A stretch of 64,000 bases of DNA from Cinclus cinclus (lineage: Eukaryota; Chordata; Aves; Passeriformes; Cinclidae): NCBI RefSeq assembly GCF_963662255.1, contig NC_085047.1, forward strand, positions 54,558,006 through 54,622,005, written 5' to 3'. Below, in pieces: positions 38,201 to 50,200 of the stretch (its first letter is position 1; every line of letters starts with the position of its first letter). The notes under the pieces were generated by a model. It made no database searches. It was given only the letters and a program-made list of their open reading frames with translations, and was not told the origin of the DNA. Made by a program: the position numbers and the translations under genes.

Positions 38201-40990
38201 ATTATCATCTAAACGTGCTCTGTCTAAACTTTGGTTTTCAGGGTTAAAATTCTCAACTTATTGTGTCCAAAACAGGCATAACACAACCTGGTCTGAGGAA
38301 GACTTCTCCTTTAATTGTATCTGTGGAGTGGTGTGCATTGTCATGGTCTATGCTTAGAGCTTTATGTGTTTGTGATCACCTTCTCCCACTTCCAGCCTGC
38401 ATTCCCAGGCTGTGTTTGATGACACAAAGCATTCAGCAGCTTTACTACAGTTACCACACTGGAGTTCTGGCAGTGCCACTTAACCTGTGGCCAGTTGTCC
38501 ACAACAATACAGTAAATGTTCTGGCTGACTGAAGGGATGGTTCACAGCAGGAACACGCAGCTGGGAGGGCAAGGTGTGTGCAAAACAATACTGCCACCAA
38601 ACACATCCTATTATCAAATCATGGTCTGGGACCACATGGTGGGGAAACTTGGACTTGAAACCAACAAGTAACAAAAGGCTTTCCTAGACAATAAGCATGG
38701 GAGAGAACTTCACACTCAGTTTCCAAATCAATGTTTTTTAGTACATGACACCAGGTTCTTTTCTCCTTTACTGCTGTGCAGTAGCAAAGAAAAATGTATA
38801 GGATACACTCTTATGCCTTCTCATCTCTGCATGATTATTTTATTAAAGCAGGACTGGGTGAAAGAACACTACATAATCTTCTTTCTGGTGAGAGCCAAAA
38901 CGTGGACTATACTTGTACAACAAAGCACACACAAAGCCAGGAATAATCCCCTCTCTGTGTCCAGGCTTTTCATTGCAAAATCCTTGTTGTTTATTATGGA
39001 ATTTACAACTGAATGACATACAGGAGACAAAAGTGGGACTTACATGATTCTTCTGATCCCTCCAGATCAGTCTGTGTGTGCTCAGCAGTAAAACTCCACT
39101 ATCAAATTTCACCTGGGTAGGAAAAATAAAACAGATCAACAACAAATTGAACCAGTAAGTTACATAAATACTGGTCTTGGAAACATTACACCTTACCACA
39201 ACACAGCAATCAGATTTAACAAGCCAGTATTTTGAGAACACTCCCTTTTTTTCCACAAAACAAAATAAATGAAGTTTAGGAAACAATGGAGAAAAATAGG
39301 ATAAAAGGATTAGATGGATAAACACAAACTTTCCCCCCGGAAATCCTGAGGGATCCTCCCTCCATATACTCTGCAAGATACACAGAAGTTCTTACATGTA
39401 TTTTAAATAGGGCTATTGGCTTTGGAACTATTCACTATATGCTGACAAAGAAGGTAGAAGTTATGCAAAAAAAGCAAAGCACCCTAATACAAAGACACTG
39501 CACAGTCTGAAATCTTCCATCCTGTCACACAGGAGTATTGCTTCTATCTGTGTTGCTGCTGAAAAGCTCTTTACTTATCAAAGACGGCAAAACAGTACCT
39601 GGGAAATCTGCATTACCAAATTGCTTTCTACTTGTAAAATCGGAGGCACGTTTTCACAACTTTTTGTGACGGCATGCAATTACCATGGTGTAGGAAAATG
39701 CAGAGATCAAGAGTCAGTCTGGCAGTGACATGAAACAATAAGCAGGATGGCTCAGAAAAGAGTAGAGGGTACGTCAGGACCCAGGACGACTCAAGTGTGA
39801 ATTGTGCGTCATGCCCTGTACCACACCAAAGCCAGAGCTCAGCCCCGCACAGGAGTGGCAGCCCGAGCAGTGGGCAGCGCTTTGCGACAGTGACACGGCT
39901 TACACACCCTGCGGGGGTCCCAACCCTCACCCCGCGTCACACACACTGTCCAAGGCCTTTCTCAGAGAATCAATTAAGTTGGAAAAGCCCTCTGAGATCA
40001 TCGGGTCCAACCTATGACCCAATATCCCCACTGCAACCGGACCACGGCTCTGAGTGCCATGTCCAGTCTTTCCTTAAACAGCCCCAGGGACGGTGACTCC
40101 ACCACCTCACAGTTCAGCCCCCTCCCATGCCTAATTACCCTTTCTGCAAAGAAATTCTTCCTAATGGCCAACCTAAACTCCAGCTAGCACAGCTTAAGGC
40201 TACCTCCTCTTTTCCTGTCACTCGTTGCCTGGGGGAAGAGACCGAGACCGACCCGGACCTGGCTCCACCCTCCTTTCAGGCAGCTGTAGAGAGCAATAAG
40301 GTCCCCACAGAGCCTGCTTTTCTTCAGGCTATACAATCCCAGTCCCGCCAGCTGCTCTTCCTGAAACTTGTGCTCCAGACCCTTCCTCAGCTCCCTTGCC
40401 CTTCTCTGGATCCTCTCCAATGCCTGTCCTGAGCTGAGGGGCCCGGAACCGAGCACAGGATTTGAGGTGCAGCCTCACCAATGCTGAGTACAAGGAACAA
40501 TTCCTGTCCTGGTCCTACTGGCCACACTATTGCTGATACAGGCCAGGGTGCCACGGGCCTTCTCGGCCACCTCGGCACACACACTGGCTCACGCCCAGCT
40601 GCTGTCGACCAGCACAGCCCCTCCAATCCTGCAACTCCGCCCTAATCTACCCAGAGAGGCAAACCCTGCCAGACCCCGGCGCAGAACGTCCTCCCACACC
40701 CCCGATCGATGCTCCGCCTGCAGCCCAAGCCCTTCACACCCTTCGTGTCGCATCTCTCGCCCGACGCCGCCCGCACTCACAGCCCTGCTACCCCCCCCGT
40801 CGCCTCCTGCGGCCCACGGCCGCGTCCTTTACCCTCCTCTCCCGCCCCGGCCGCGCCACCAGGCCCCGCGCAGGGCGGCTCCAGCTCCCGTCACCTTCTC
40901 CTCCCCATCGCTGAGGCGTACGCCGCGCTGTTGGACCACCAGCGTCTCTCCCAGCTCCAGCAGCCCGGTGGTCCACGAGAACCTGTCCAT
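23179..40990 (-). CDS. VPS36: VPS36, ESCRT-II subunit VPS36 (complete, 14 coding exons)
   Basis: VPS36 is a subunit of ESCRT-II, which sorts ubiquitinated membrane proteins into multivesicular endosomes. Its N-terminal GLUE domain binds phosphoinositide and ubiquitin. Fourteen exons, 40990-40895 down to 23272-23179, give 1161 nt, i.e. 386 codons plus stop. That equals the human length I recall, and all junction phases agree. The GLUE domain spans about residues 1-135 (exons 1-5), with a charged helical linker at about 150-215 (exons 6-8) and two winged-helix domains at about 220-386 (exons 9-14). Landmarks are [28 protein letters not shown] and GLRFYPNLF. The yeast zinc-finger insertions are absent, as in other animals. 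The gene shares a CpG-island promoter head-to-head with CKAP2. Start choice: a conserved MDRF start in the CpG island, followed by a consensus donor after exon 1. Confidence 0.98.
23356..23432 (-). CDS. VPS36: VPS36 coding exon 13
   Basis: Codons 331-355 plus two bases, [20 protein letters not shown] and following. Only 83 nt of intron separate it from exon 14. Confidence 0.97.
25824..25908 (-). CDS. VPS36: VPS36 coding exon 12
   Basis: Completes codon 302 (Arg) and runs to 330, [20 protein letters not shown] and following. Start of the second winged-helix domain. Donor GTAAGT. Confidence 0.97.
26349..26413 (-). CDS. VPS36: VPS36 coding exon 11
   Basis: Codons 281-301 plus two bases of 302, [20 protein letters not shown]. 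Donor GTAAGA. Confidence 0.97.
26971..27036 (-). CDS. VPS36: VPS36 coding exon 10
   Basis: Codons 259-280, [18 protein letters not shown], first winged-helix domain. Donor GTGAGA. Confidence 0.97.
27934..28068 (-). CDS. VPS36: VPS36 coding exon 9
   Basis: Codons 214-258, [20 protein letters not shown] and following. Entry into the first winged-helix domain, the most conserved block of the protein. Confidence 0.98.
28479..28556 (-). CDS. VPS36: VPS36 coding exon 8
   Basis: Codons 188-213, [19 protein letters not shown] and following, an amphipathic helix ending in an acidic TEDE. Confidence 0.97.
28675..28707 (-). CDS. VPS36: VPS36 coding exon 7 (33-nt microexon)
   Basis: Codons 177-187, [11 protein letters not shown]. 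It is phase 0 at both ends, so skipping would keep the frame. It is separated from exon 8 by only 118 nt. Confidence 0.95.
31509..31595 (-). CDS. VPS36: VPS36 coding exon 6
   Basis: Codons 148-176, [20 protein letters not shown] and following, a charged helix. Its acceptor follows an unusually long minus-strand pyrimidine tract (31596-31690). Confidence 0.97.
31596..31690. repeat. 95-nt purine-rich tract with a 32-nt period
   Basis: The plus strand is almost pure A/G with a few C and T bases. The word AGAAACAAGGAAAG occurs at 31638-31651 and again at 31670-31683. On the minus strand the tract is the polypyrimidine run of the VPS36 exon 6 acceptor. Confidence 0.85.
32952..33041 (-). CDS. VPS36: VPS36 coding exon 5
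   Basis: Codons 118-147, [15 protein letters not shown] and following. This is the C-terminal helix of the GLUE domain and the start of the linker. Confidence 0.97.
34447..34561 (-). CDS. VPS36: VPS36 coding exon 4
   Basis: Completes codon 79 (Ser) and runs to 117. Contains [11 protein letters not shown] and [11 protein letters not shown], closing strands of the GLUE domain. Acceptor CCTTAG and donor GTAAGT. Confidence 0.97.
35352..35480 (-). mobile_element. Old CR1 3'-end remnant in VPS36 intron 2
   Basis: On the plus strand AAGATCATTTGTGTTGGAAA and then CCTCTAAAATCATCA resemble the reverse complement of a CR1 3' terminus. It is heavily decayed and its right limit is uncertain. Confidence 0.55.
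35584..35654 (-). CDS. VPS36: VPS36 coding exon 3
   Basis: Codons 56-78 plus two bases of 79. Reads [24 protein letters not shown] domain. Acceptor GTTCCAG and donor GTATGG. Confidence 0.97.
39044..39112 (-). CDS. VPS36: VPS36 coding exon 2
   Basis: Codons 33-55, phase 0 at both ends. It contains [12 protein letters not shown] of the GLUE domain. Acceptor TACCCAG and donor GTAAGT. Confidence 0.97.
39961..40625 (-). mobile_element. CR1 LINE 3' fragment in VPS36 intron 1
   Basis: About 665 bp of CR1 in reverse orientation. Its 3' end is at the left (AGAATCAATTAAGTTGGAAA, then TCTGAGATCATCGGGTCCAA). Further right come TGGCCACACTATTGCTGATA and CAGGCCAGGGTGCCACGGGC. It is 5'-truncated and coding-dead, and lies in sense with VPS36, 270 bp from exon 1. 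Confidence 0.93.
40895..40990 (-). CDS. VPS36: VPS36 coding exon 1
   Basis: Codons 1-32, from [12 protein letters not shown] to SDGEEK. This is the first strands of the GLUE (PH-like) domain. The donor AAG|GTGACG follows. It lies inside the shared CpG island. Confidence 0.96.
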
Positions 40991-41133
40991 GGCTACCCTT
41001 CCCTTCCCGCACCGGGCCGCGGCCGCCGGGTGCGCAGGCACCGTGCGCGGCTGCCCCACGCCCCCTAGCGGCGGCTCGCCCAGCGGCCGCCATGTTCTCC
41101 CCCGGGGAGCGGCGGGAGGGCAGCGCCGCCCGC

Positions 41134-41191
41134 CATTGGCCAGTTCAAGCCCCGCGGCCGGGCCAATCGGGGCGGCGCCGGGCGGTTCAAA
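41134..41191 (+). promoter_or_regulatory. CKAP2: CCAAT/CCAAT/CHR-like cluster of the bidirectional promoter
   Basis: Between the two start codons lie an inverted CCAAT box (CCATTGG, 41133-41139), a direct CCAAT (41163-41167) and TTCAAA (41186-41191), the reverse complement of the CHR element TTTGAA. NF-Y sites plus a CHR are the known layout of G2/M genes controlled by DREAM and B-MYB/FOXM1 complexes, which suits the mitotic expression of CKAP2. Seen: the motifs. Inferred: the function. Confidence 0.6.
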
Positions 41192-41210
41192 CGCCCGTTG
41201 CGCGGTGGCT

Positions 41211-41271
41211 ATGGCGGCGCGCGCGGCTCCGCAGCTCTCGGCCAGCCGCAGGTCCGAGCCCGCATTCCGCG
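41211..41271 (+). CDS. CKAP2: CKAP2 coding exon 1
   Basis: Codons 1-20 plus one base, [23 protein letters not shown] has G at +4. Donor G|GTAAGG. Confidence 0.93.
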
Positions 41272-44200
41272 GTAAGGCCGGGACACTGAGCGGGGACGGG
41301 GCACGGGCACCTGGGCACCGAGGGGCAGAGCCGCTCCCAGCTGCGGGCCGCTCGCTTGCCCGCGCGGGGCTGAGCGTTACCGGCCGCCCTTAGAGCCTCG
41401 CGCGTCGCCGCGGTGGGTGGAGGAGAGCCGGTGCGGGAGAGGAGCCCGCCGGTCTCTCCGGACAGTGGGAGGGGAGGGCAGGCGCTTCAGGCGAGGTCGG
41501 AGACCGGGCAGGTCTTGATAGCAGCGCTCGCTGTTGTGGTCTTAGAGCTCGCGAGCGGTGCGAGCGGGCGTGCGAGACTTCACCCTCCTCTGGTAGGGCC
41601 GGGGCCGGTTCGGGCCCCATCCTATCCCATCCCATCCCTTGCCTCAGGTAGGGCTCCTTGGCTGGACACCTTCCCTCATGACCAACGGGACGCCCTGATA
41701 TTTAAGAGCATCCTCTTGACAGCAGCAAGCGCGGCGCCGACCTAGATGCGCGCTCTTGTGCTTATTTACTTTCTGACCGGTTAGGCTTCTGTAAGTTAAA
41801 GCAAAGGGCTGGCATTGGTGGGGCTTTGCTGTTCGTGCGAGGGGCGGTGAGAGCCGCTCTTGAAGCAGGAGGTGCTGGGGAGCTCTGGGATGCACGCCAG
41901 GCTCGCTGCTACGCAGGGGCTCGCCTGCTCTACCAGCTGTGGCAGTTCCTTCAGCAGCAGGTGATGGGCAACGCCTTCTGTACTCTCTGTCCAGAGAAGG
42001 ACAAGGAGCTGGGGAAGGGTCTGGAGCCCAAGCCCTGTGAGGAAGAAGCTTTTGGGGGGTGTTTAACCTGGAGAAAAGGTTCAGGGGAGACCTTATCATT
42101 CTCTCCAACTGCCTGAAAGGAGGGTGGAGCCAGGTGGGGACCGGCCTCTTCCCAGGTGACAGGACGAGAGGACACAGGCTCTAGCTGTGCCAGGGGAGGT
42201 TTAGGTGGACATTAGGAGGAATTTTTTGACAGAAGGGGTGATTAAGTATGGGAATGGACTGTCCAGGGAGATGGTGGAGTTGCCATCCCTGGAGGGACAG
42301 TGACAGCTGTTCTTTAGGGCCATTGCCGGATCACTTCATGCTGGTGATAACACTCACATGTTATGTCTAACATTTGTGCAGATGTCTGAGTGATAGTGGA
42401 AGAGAAGCAAATGATTTTACAGATGGTCAGTTGGGTTCACATGCATGGTGCTTTTCATGTGTGCTATACTTGCTACTGCCACAAGTGAAAAGTGTGCTTG
42501 CTGAATCAACAATAACTGTGAAATACTGGCATACAGAAGATAACAGCAAGCCTGACTTCTTCATGTCACAAAACTGTGTTTCTTTTAGCTTAATACAGCA
42601 AGCCAGCCATTTTGTATAGCTGTGAAGTTACATTCAGCCATTCCTTGAATATTGCTTTTCTCAAGAAATGCAAGAATGTGTAAGACATGGAGCTTTAAAA
42701 ATGAAAGATATCTTAATCCTTGGTGTCTATGTTTTGTAATGTCTTCATGTTTTTCCAACTTAATTTCCTTCTTGAATAAGAAAGTTTAGCATTAATATTT
42801 TAGCTGAAAATGTACCAAGTCTGTCTTTCTTAAAATCTGCTAGAACAAAGACGACAGAAAGTTGAAGAATATCTATCAAGAAAGAAGACTTTTTCTGGTT
42901 TGCCCATTCAAGAAAACCAGACATCGATCAGGTAGTACTTCTGCTACGGCCTACATTCTCTTATTTTCATATTCACTAATGTTCCTTCAATTTCATCTCA
43001 GCTGGCTTCTGCAAGACCCTCTGATGCAAAGATACCGCTTGCCAACTAGAATATTCATTTTCAGTCACATGCAGTAGTGCCACATCTTGTATAACACAAC
43101 ACAAAGCGCCTGAGGAAGAATTTGGATTTGTAACTTTAAATTGAGATGTTTTTCTTCTGAGTTGTTAATGTATCTTCATAGTTGCTAGGAGACAATATTG
43201 GTCTTGGTGATTTTGTAACTTTCTGGGTAGTCTGATGCCAGCTCTGGTGCCTGACAGAACGCTTTAGAACCCGTCAGTGTGGTAGGAGCTACATATCCTT
43301 GTTCAGACTTGCCTCAGAATGGTCTGGACTCTCACGATTGCAGTGGCTGAGCTTCAGCTTCTTGTGCTACTCCCACTTTCCCCTCAACTGCAGCATTTAG
43401 AAACTTGGCCTTCTGTAGCAGATGCATCAGACCAGACAAGTTGGTACTTATTCTTAAATATGAGAGGTTACACCTGCAGTAAATTCCAATCTGTTAGACA
43501 ACTCTTTATGGTGTAAGAAAGGATGCTTTGCAGCCTGGGTTCTGATCAGTGGTTGCTTAACCATTTGTTTTCCCTGGAGGAATAGTGCAAGCTGAACAGA
43601 AATGCTTCAGTATGATAAGTACATTCTGCAGACTGCCAACTGAAACATATGAACATCCTCTGAAAATACATTAAGTTGTTGTGTGATTTAAGTTTTTTTT
43701 TTTTCTTTTTAAACAGTAGCAGAACTAGGAGAGTGACTACCAGTAAACTGCAAGACAAGTTACTGCTTTCAACATCTCCCAAGCCAGAAATGGTAAATTT
43801 TTGACTGATACTTAAATATTGGCACTCTGTTTCTATGGCTACAACATTCCACTTACTTAAATCTATTTATGTTGTATGACTTCCACATCATGAGAAGTTT
43901 GCGAGTGTGGAGGTGTGGTTTGTTAGAACTTTTAGTCACTGCTTATTATATGCCTTCTGGAAATGTCATATTACAGTATGAAGTGGATCATATTGGTATT
44001 CAGTTTGTACCCAACAGGAGAGTTAAAGAGGATACCATTATTGCTGAAATAATGCTGAAGTTTAACAACACTTCTCAAAGTCAGAGGGGTTTTTGATACA
44101 TTTTGAGTCATCAGGGAAGTTATTTGAAATCTGAGTAAGGTCTTCTGTCACAATAAAAAAAAAATTGCTTTTACTTGAAAGAAATCCAAACCATCAACAA

Positions 44201-47200
44201 AATGCACTGTTGAGCGTGTGTATTTTTTCAGTGGTGTGCTGGCAAAAGTAACATAATCAGAAGTAGATGCCAATACTTAATCAGAGTTTAAGGGAATGTG
44301 TTCTCTGTATCATTTCATGTCACTTTCCTGGAATTAAGATACAAATGGTGGTGCAGCTTAGAAATAACAAAACAGAGATTCTTCTCCAGTCTTGTTCTCA
44401 GGGAAATGTAAGGAAAAAATAGACATAAGACCTGAGTTCATGTTAGACAGGTTAGAGTTTGGGTTTCAGAAGATTTGAGATATGGAGTTATTTGAGGAGA
44501 AAAGCAAAAAACTTTAAAACTGAATGTTGATGAGAAAAATTGCAAAACTAAGAACAAGTGGTTTTTGTTTTTTTTTTTTTTTTAGAAGTTTCCCGAAGGG
44601 ACATATATTTTTCTGTATAAGTGTCTTGTGTGATTTAAAGTTAAGCTACATAATTTCCTGAAATGACAGTCTTCACCCTCAAATTCTACTTATGCAGGCT
44701 TTATCAAATCTAACTAGTAAGCCTCAATGACAGACCAGGAAATTAGATGCCGTGTAGTTTTCTTTTCTTTCAGGTCAAGGGCATCTTCCTTAAAGTCTGC
44801 TCCTGCAGACTTCCATGTGACTATTGCATGCTTTTCTCCTGCCTTTGGATATTTCACTCTTCCAAAAGCTGCTGCTTGGACAGTGCTGAATTGTTGTAGA
44901 GCAACTTTTTTTGAGGAAAAGACTAAATTCCATTTTTCATGAGGGGTTGTGTTGAGAGCATATGGCTGAGAGTTTCAGTAAAGCCATGTAAAACTGATAG
45001 AACTATTCTCAACTTGCAGCATTCTATGTCTCAATAGTAAGAAAAATTCTATTCTGGTACCATCTCCTAGTGTCCTAATTACTACTTTATTCACTACTTT
45101 TTGTTAGTAGATTATTATTATTATTCACACTAAGCCATTAGGTGATGAGGTATGCTCTTGACTTTGTACAGCCTAAAGCATGTTTCTATTTTATAACTCC
45201 TCTAAGGAGGCAATTTAGGCAGTTTAAAGTCAGCAGTTGCTTTAAGAGTTTTATTTCTTACTTGCAAGGCAGAATTTAAGCAATTTTTGATTTTTGATGT
45301 TCATTCTGCAGTAATAGGTGACAAATACTCTACTCAGTATTTATACATTACTTCTTTAGGCACCCTCCAAACACATTTACCATTAAGCACTTTAGTCCTG
45401 TAAATCACTGGAAGCCTCTTTAGAAACAAATGACTTGTAGCATGAACATACTTCTAACATTTCCATAATTTGCTTTCGATTTCAGGAAAATAAAGAGAAT
45501 GCTGATAAAGTGTCATGGGACCAATCAATTGTAAACTCAGAAACAAATGTTGCTTTAAACCCTTCTACAGTCCCACTGACAACTGACATATCAGGGATAA
45601 ACTGTAATCTTAAAAATCAAGCTCCAAAGAACAAAGTTGTTGAGATAAAATCTCAGCATGCATCACTTAGCAAGGCTTTCTTGGAAATTAAAAGAATCAA
45701 AGAGAGGCATTTGACAGCAGAAAAGCAAAATGCAAGTATCAGCGTACCAAATAAACCAGCTCTTGGCAGATATCGTGGCAAAGTTATCCCATCCAAGGTA
45801 AATTCTTTCTGGAAAGCAGGAAAAACTGAGGAGGAAAAGAGTTCTTTGCCAGACAAGAAGCATTTTCCTTCTGCCACCAAACAAGCAGCTAATCTTTTGT
45901 CCACGAAAAGCTGTAATGCAGTTCTGAAGACCATCAAAGTCTCAAACAACACTAAGTCTGTAAAATCAAATGGTGTCCTGCCATTTCACAGCAAACCATC
46001 TGACAAAGCTATTAACTCACAGTCTGGTCTGAAGAAACAGCTGACATTTGCTGTAGCAACAAAGAAAATAACAGTCCCAAAAGTGGTTGGTGGAAGGGGA
46101 CCACAGCCACTGAATGCTGCTTCTAGCAATCCTGATCGCAAAGGGCGGGCTGTGAAGAAACATAGAGATTTTTGTAAAGATGCAAGACCAGAAGCTCCAG
46201 CAAAATCAGGACAGATTTCTAAAACAAACGGCGACAGAAAATCTATTCTGCCAAAAGAGTCAGCAGAAGAGAGAAGGTAACTAAATTACTGTTGTAGCTT
46301 AGTCTTGGAAGTTATTCAGGCCTTTTTCCCAAAAATATAGTTTGATCTATTTGTTGCTGTATGGACTCTGAAAAACAGTGAACTAAGAGTTGGGACTTGA
46401 TGCCCAAAGGCAGCAGACTAAAACTTTAGGCTTAAACTGAGAAATCAGGATTCAAACTAATTGCAGGAATTCTCCAAGCTTACAACTTTTATTATGCAGT
46501 TAAAAGATAGATGTTGCTGGAGCTGTTTTTTTAGTCTAAGTGTTGTGACAGCCTTAAGGATGACAGATAATCATGTAAATTCACATGCATGTCACAGTTA
46601 AAAAAAAAAAATTGACCTAGGCAGGAGCATCTTTACAGACTGAAGGAGAGAACTTGTCAATGACATTCTTCAGTTTGGTGAGTGCAGCTTAGACATTGGA
46701 TGGGAATACGATTCAAAGTCTAGAAGTTATTTAATGTTCTTTATATAGTGCTGCTTGTAGTAAGTCACATTTACTAAAAATTGATGGTTTATGGGGTGGG
46801 GTTGAAATGAAACATTAAAACTGAATTACCCTTCGCATCAGTTTCACATTTTATAAATTGGGTGATAGGGTTGTTTTGGGCTGTTCTCTACACTTTGTCT
46901 TAAGATATTGGTTTCTACTTTTCTGGTTTGTAGGGGAATGGGAGGGAAGGTGACATAGGTGAGTAATTTAGAAGCTTCTTTTGAGAAGAAGGGTCTGTAA
47001 CCTAAGTCTCTTGTTGCAGCTGGAAGGGAAGAGATTAAAATGTTTTAACCTGGTAGATGCCTAAAGCAGACAGTAATATGCATAGTTCTGAAATTTCCAT
47101 GCAGATCTAAAAGGCAACTTTATTCCTCTTGAAATTAAAGGAAGAGTACTCAGATACCTGAAAAGTATATCTCAGCATGACTTACCCTAATTAGTGTCAG

Positions 47201-50200
47201 TCAATGTAAAAAAAAAATATAAACCATTTGTCACTTCAGCTGATAATATTCTTACATGCAGAGCTCGCCTGGATGAATGGAGGGCATCTAGAGGAAAAGT
47301 GATGAGACGACCTCCTATACATGCACTTCTGGGACCTCAGTCTAAAAGTGAAGAACAGGAATTCTCTGCTGCTGAAACAGAAAAGGTCAACAAGACACTG
47401 AGTGAATGCCTGCAGTTAACAGAACAGGTACTTGGACCCCTGCCTACTGAGTTCTGATGGTATAGGTCCTGACAATATGAAAATCCTCTGGGCACATTAG
47501 ACCCGTGCGAGTCAGATACAGGAGTCTAATTGTTCCCCAAGTTAAGCAATATAGCTTTTGCCAATAGCTGAAGAAATTAACCTTTACTAAGTCATTGAGC
47601 TGCTAAAAAAGTATAGGCAAAAATGGTAATAATAGTAATTGAACTATAATGTTCAAATGAGAGTAACTAGAAGGAATTAACCTAAAACAAGTTTGCATTT
47701 GCAGAATCTTTTCTGTACTTCTGTTTCAAAAAGTCTGTTTCAAGTAGTTCAGAAGATGCTTGTACATCTTACTGCCCCTTCTACTTACAATACTGTATGA
47801 GTAATTATAACTTTGAAGAATAGGTGAATGACAATTCTGCCAAAGAAAAAATCCTTGCTTTCTAGTTCAAAAGCAGCAAAACTACAGCATCTCAGTGTGT
47901 CAAATGTACTTAAATAGCTACTTTTGTGTTGACTTTAGGGACAACGAAGTGATGAAGTACGTGCCATGTTGGAAGATCTGATACTGAGCATTCCTGGGGT
48001 TAAAAAGCTTGCAAAATACTGGATCTGCTGTTTGCGTCTCGAACAGATGGGCCATCTTGGAAAGTTTATTGCTGTTTATGAGGATGCCATTTTGGCAGGA
48101 GCAATGGTAAGCAACTCTTCTTAAAATTTGAGATCAACAATTAAAAAGACAAAAGTATGGCATGTAAAATACAACTGCTTTTCTGATTTTATGAAATACA
48201 TTTATAATAGGAGAAGGGCCACATGACCTACTGGACCATAAAAATAATGGATTTGGTTTGCTCTACAACCACTGTAGGTACTACTTTGAACAAGAAAGGT
48301 TTAGGATCATCAAATTGCCATATGATGCTCTGCCTAGAAGTAATTAAGGACTGAGATTTCTAGTACCACTAGAAACACAAAATTGAACTTAATTTTATAC
48401 TTACTAATGAACTTGATTTCTATGCTTTAATATCAGCAAGATTTCAGAGCATCAAAAATATCCTTAGTACACCAAATACTGAAAATACAGGATTCACTTG
48501 TGCTCTGACTTAAGTCTGACCACCATTAAATAAAGGATTTGTAATATGAACAACATGTAGCCTACTCCACTTTCCCTGTAACTGTTATACCAATCAAATA
48601 AGCTGAGATAGTTAATTCTGGAATTGTTTTTCTTACCCAGTACAACCTTTTTTTTCAGCCCAAAGAGGAATTGCGACACACACTAATAGATACAATCAAA
48701 AATACTGAAGGCCTTCTTAACTCTGTCAATGGTAAGTCTCTTTTCTAACTACTCTTTTCTGACTTGATAGGCAACACTAGCTGTTTTAGCTGTTTGTACT
48801 GATATTAAATTTTCATTCATGGGGAATTTTCCATGATCATTTTATACTCCATTGTTTTTGAAAACAGTCTTGGCTAACCAAATCCTTTTCAACAGTGGGC
48901 ATGTTAAAATGATTGGAGATGCTCTTTGATTCAAACTCGTTACTTAAGTTTTATCTAAGCTGTGTCGTCCAAGTGTTTCAGCCTGATAATCAAATATACT
49001 CTTGTGGGCTAAGAAATCAGTGCCTCTGACACAAACTCCTTCACTACCAGAAGCCTGGTTGTGTTATGGTATATTGTCAATTAAAGGTAGTAAATATTCT
49101 AATTTTGGATATAAAGTAGCTATAAGTATTTCCCTTCAGTGTAACATAACCTGCTAAGTATCTGAACCCAGAAACTGGCTGAAATACCTCTTGAGAGTTG
49201 CTGCATTTGAAAAGGAAGACAATGACTTCTCAGGATGTGTACTTAGCCTGAGCCTTCAGGTTGCAGGTTCTTGGAGGTGGCTAACATTATCAGGAACTTA
49301 AACTGCTGTGGCTCAAACTCCAATCCATACTTAACCTTTATTATGTAAAGCTCTAAGATTTCAGGTATATCTCTAAAAAAATTTCTTTAGTTGTAACTAA
49401 TTGCAAGTGTACTTTCTTCAATGTTTCATTTTTAGGGGGATCTGTGATAGAAACTCATTTAAGTGAGGTAGTGGAAGTCAGCGAGGAACCAAATTCATCT
49501 GTAGAGCCAGTTCAGGAAGCCTTCCAAGATCTCTGCCCTGATGATGACAAAAAAGAGGAGAGTGATAATAAGAAGGAAGAGACAAACAGTGAAGTTACCG
49601 AAAGAGAAGAAATTGATTTAGACTTAAAACCAAGAGGAGAGACCTTGCCAAAAAAGAATAGAAAGCAGAAGGCTAAAGAACGGGCAAGAAAGAAAGGAAA
49701 ATGCGAAAGAGAACAGAACAAGGATGGGATAAAAAATACAGGCCAAGCAATTAATTCTCCTGAGAAGGAGAATGACACATCTTATTCAATGGGATACAAC
49801 CCTCCTACCACACCATATTTGGAAAGGTAAGATTATTTCAGGTGATCATGGAAATCTGTAGTGTCTGAAATAGCTGTTTGTGTCCTGTTAAAATAGGGAG
49901 GCACTCAACTTATGAATATTTAGTTAAAACCTCTCAAGAGTCCTATTTTTTTTGGATTGCTTCCTTTTCTTCAGAAGGAAGTATTAAGTAAGCTTCTTTA
50001 TTTAGTCAAATTGTTTTGCTTTTTGAATGGTTCACTACAGAGTAACCAAACTTTTGTGGCAGAGACCTAAATTCCAGAGTGAGGGTTCCCTCCCATTGCT
50101 GACATGGCAGTAGCAGCTCTACAGTGAGCTATGTAAAGACAAAGAGGTCTCCATTCCTCTCCTTTCCAAATGTAGATAAGGTGGTATGTCATATAATACA

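Larger units (their letters stand above)
40640..41640. promoter_or_regulatory. CpG island shared by VPS36 and CKAP2
   Basis: About 1 kb of GC- and CpG-rich sequence covers both first exons and the 220 bp between the two start codons (40990 minus, 41211 plus). No TATA box was seen. Long ORFs here are by-products of high GC content. Confidence 0.9.

Noticed and set aside
38843..39376. 177-codon minus-strand ORF
   Set aside because: It contains VPS36 exon 2 with intron read through on both sides. Consensus acceptor and donor bound the true 69-nt exon.
40530..41393. 287-codon plus-strand ORF
   Set aside because: It runs through an antisense CR1, the antisense of VPS36 exon 1 and the CKAP2 start in another frame. 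By-product of the CpG island.
41644..42108. 154-codon minus-strand ORF
   Set aside because: Partly antisense of the CR1 fragment in CKAP2 intron 1. Not a gene.
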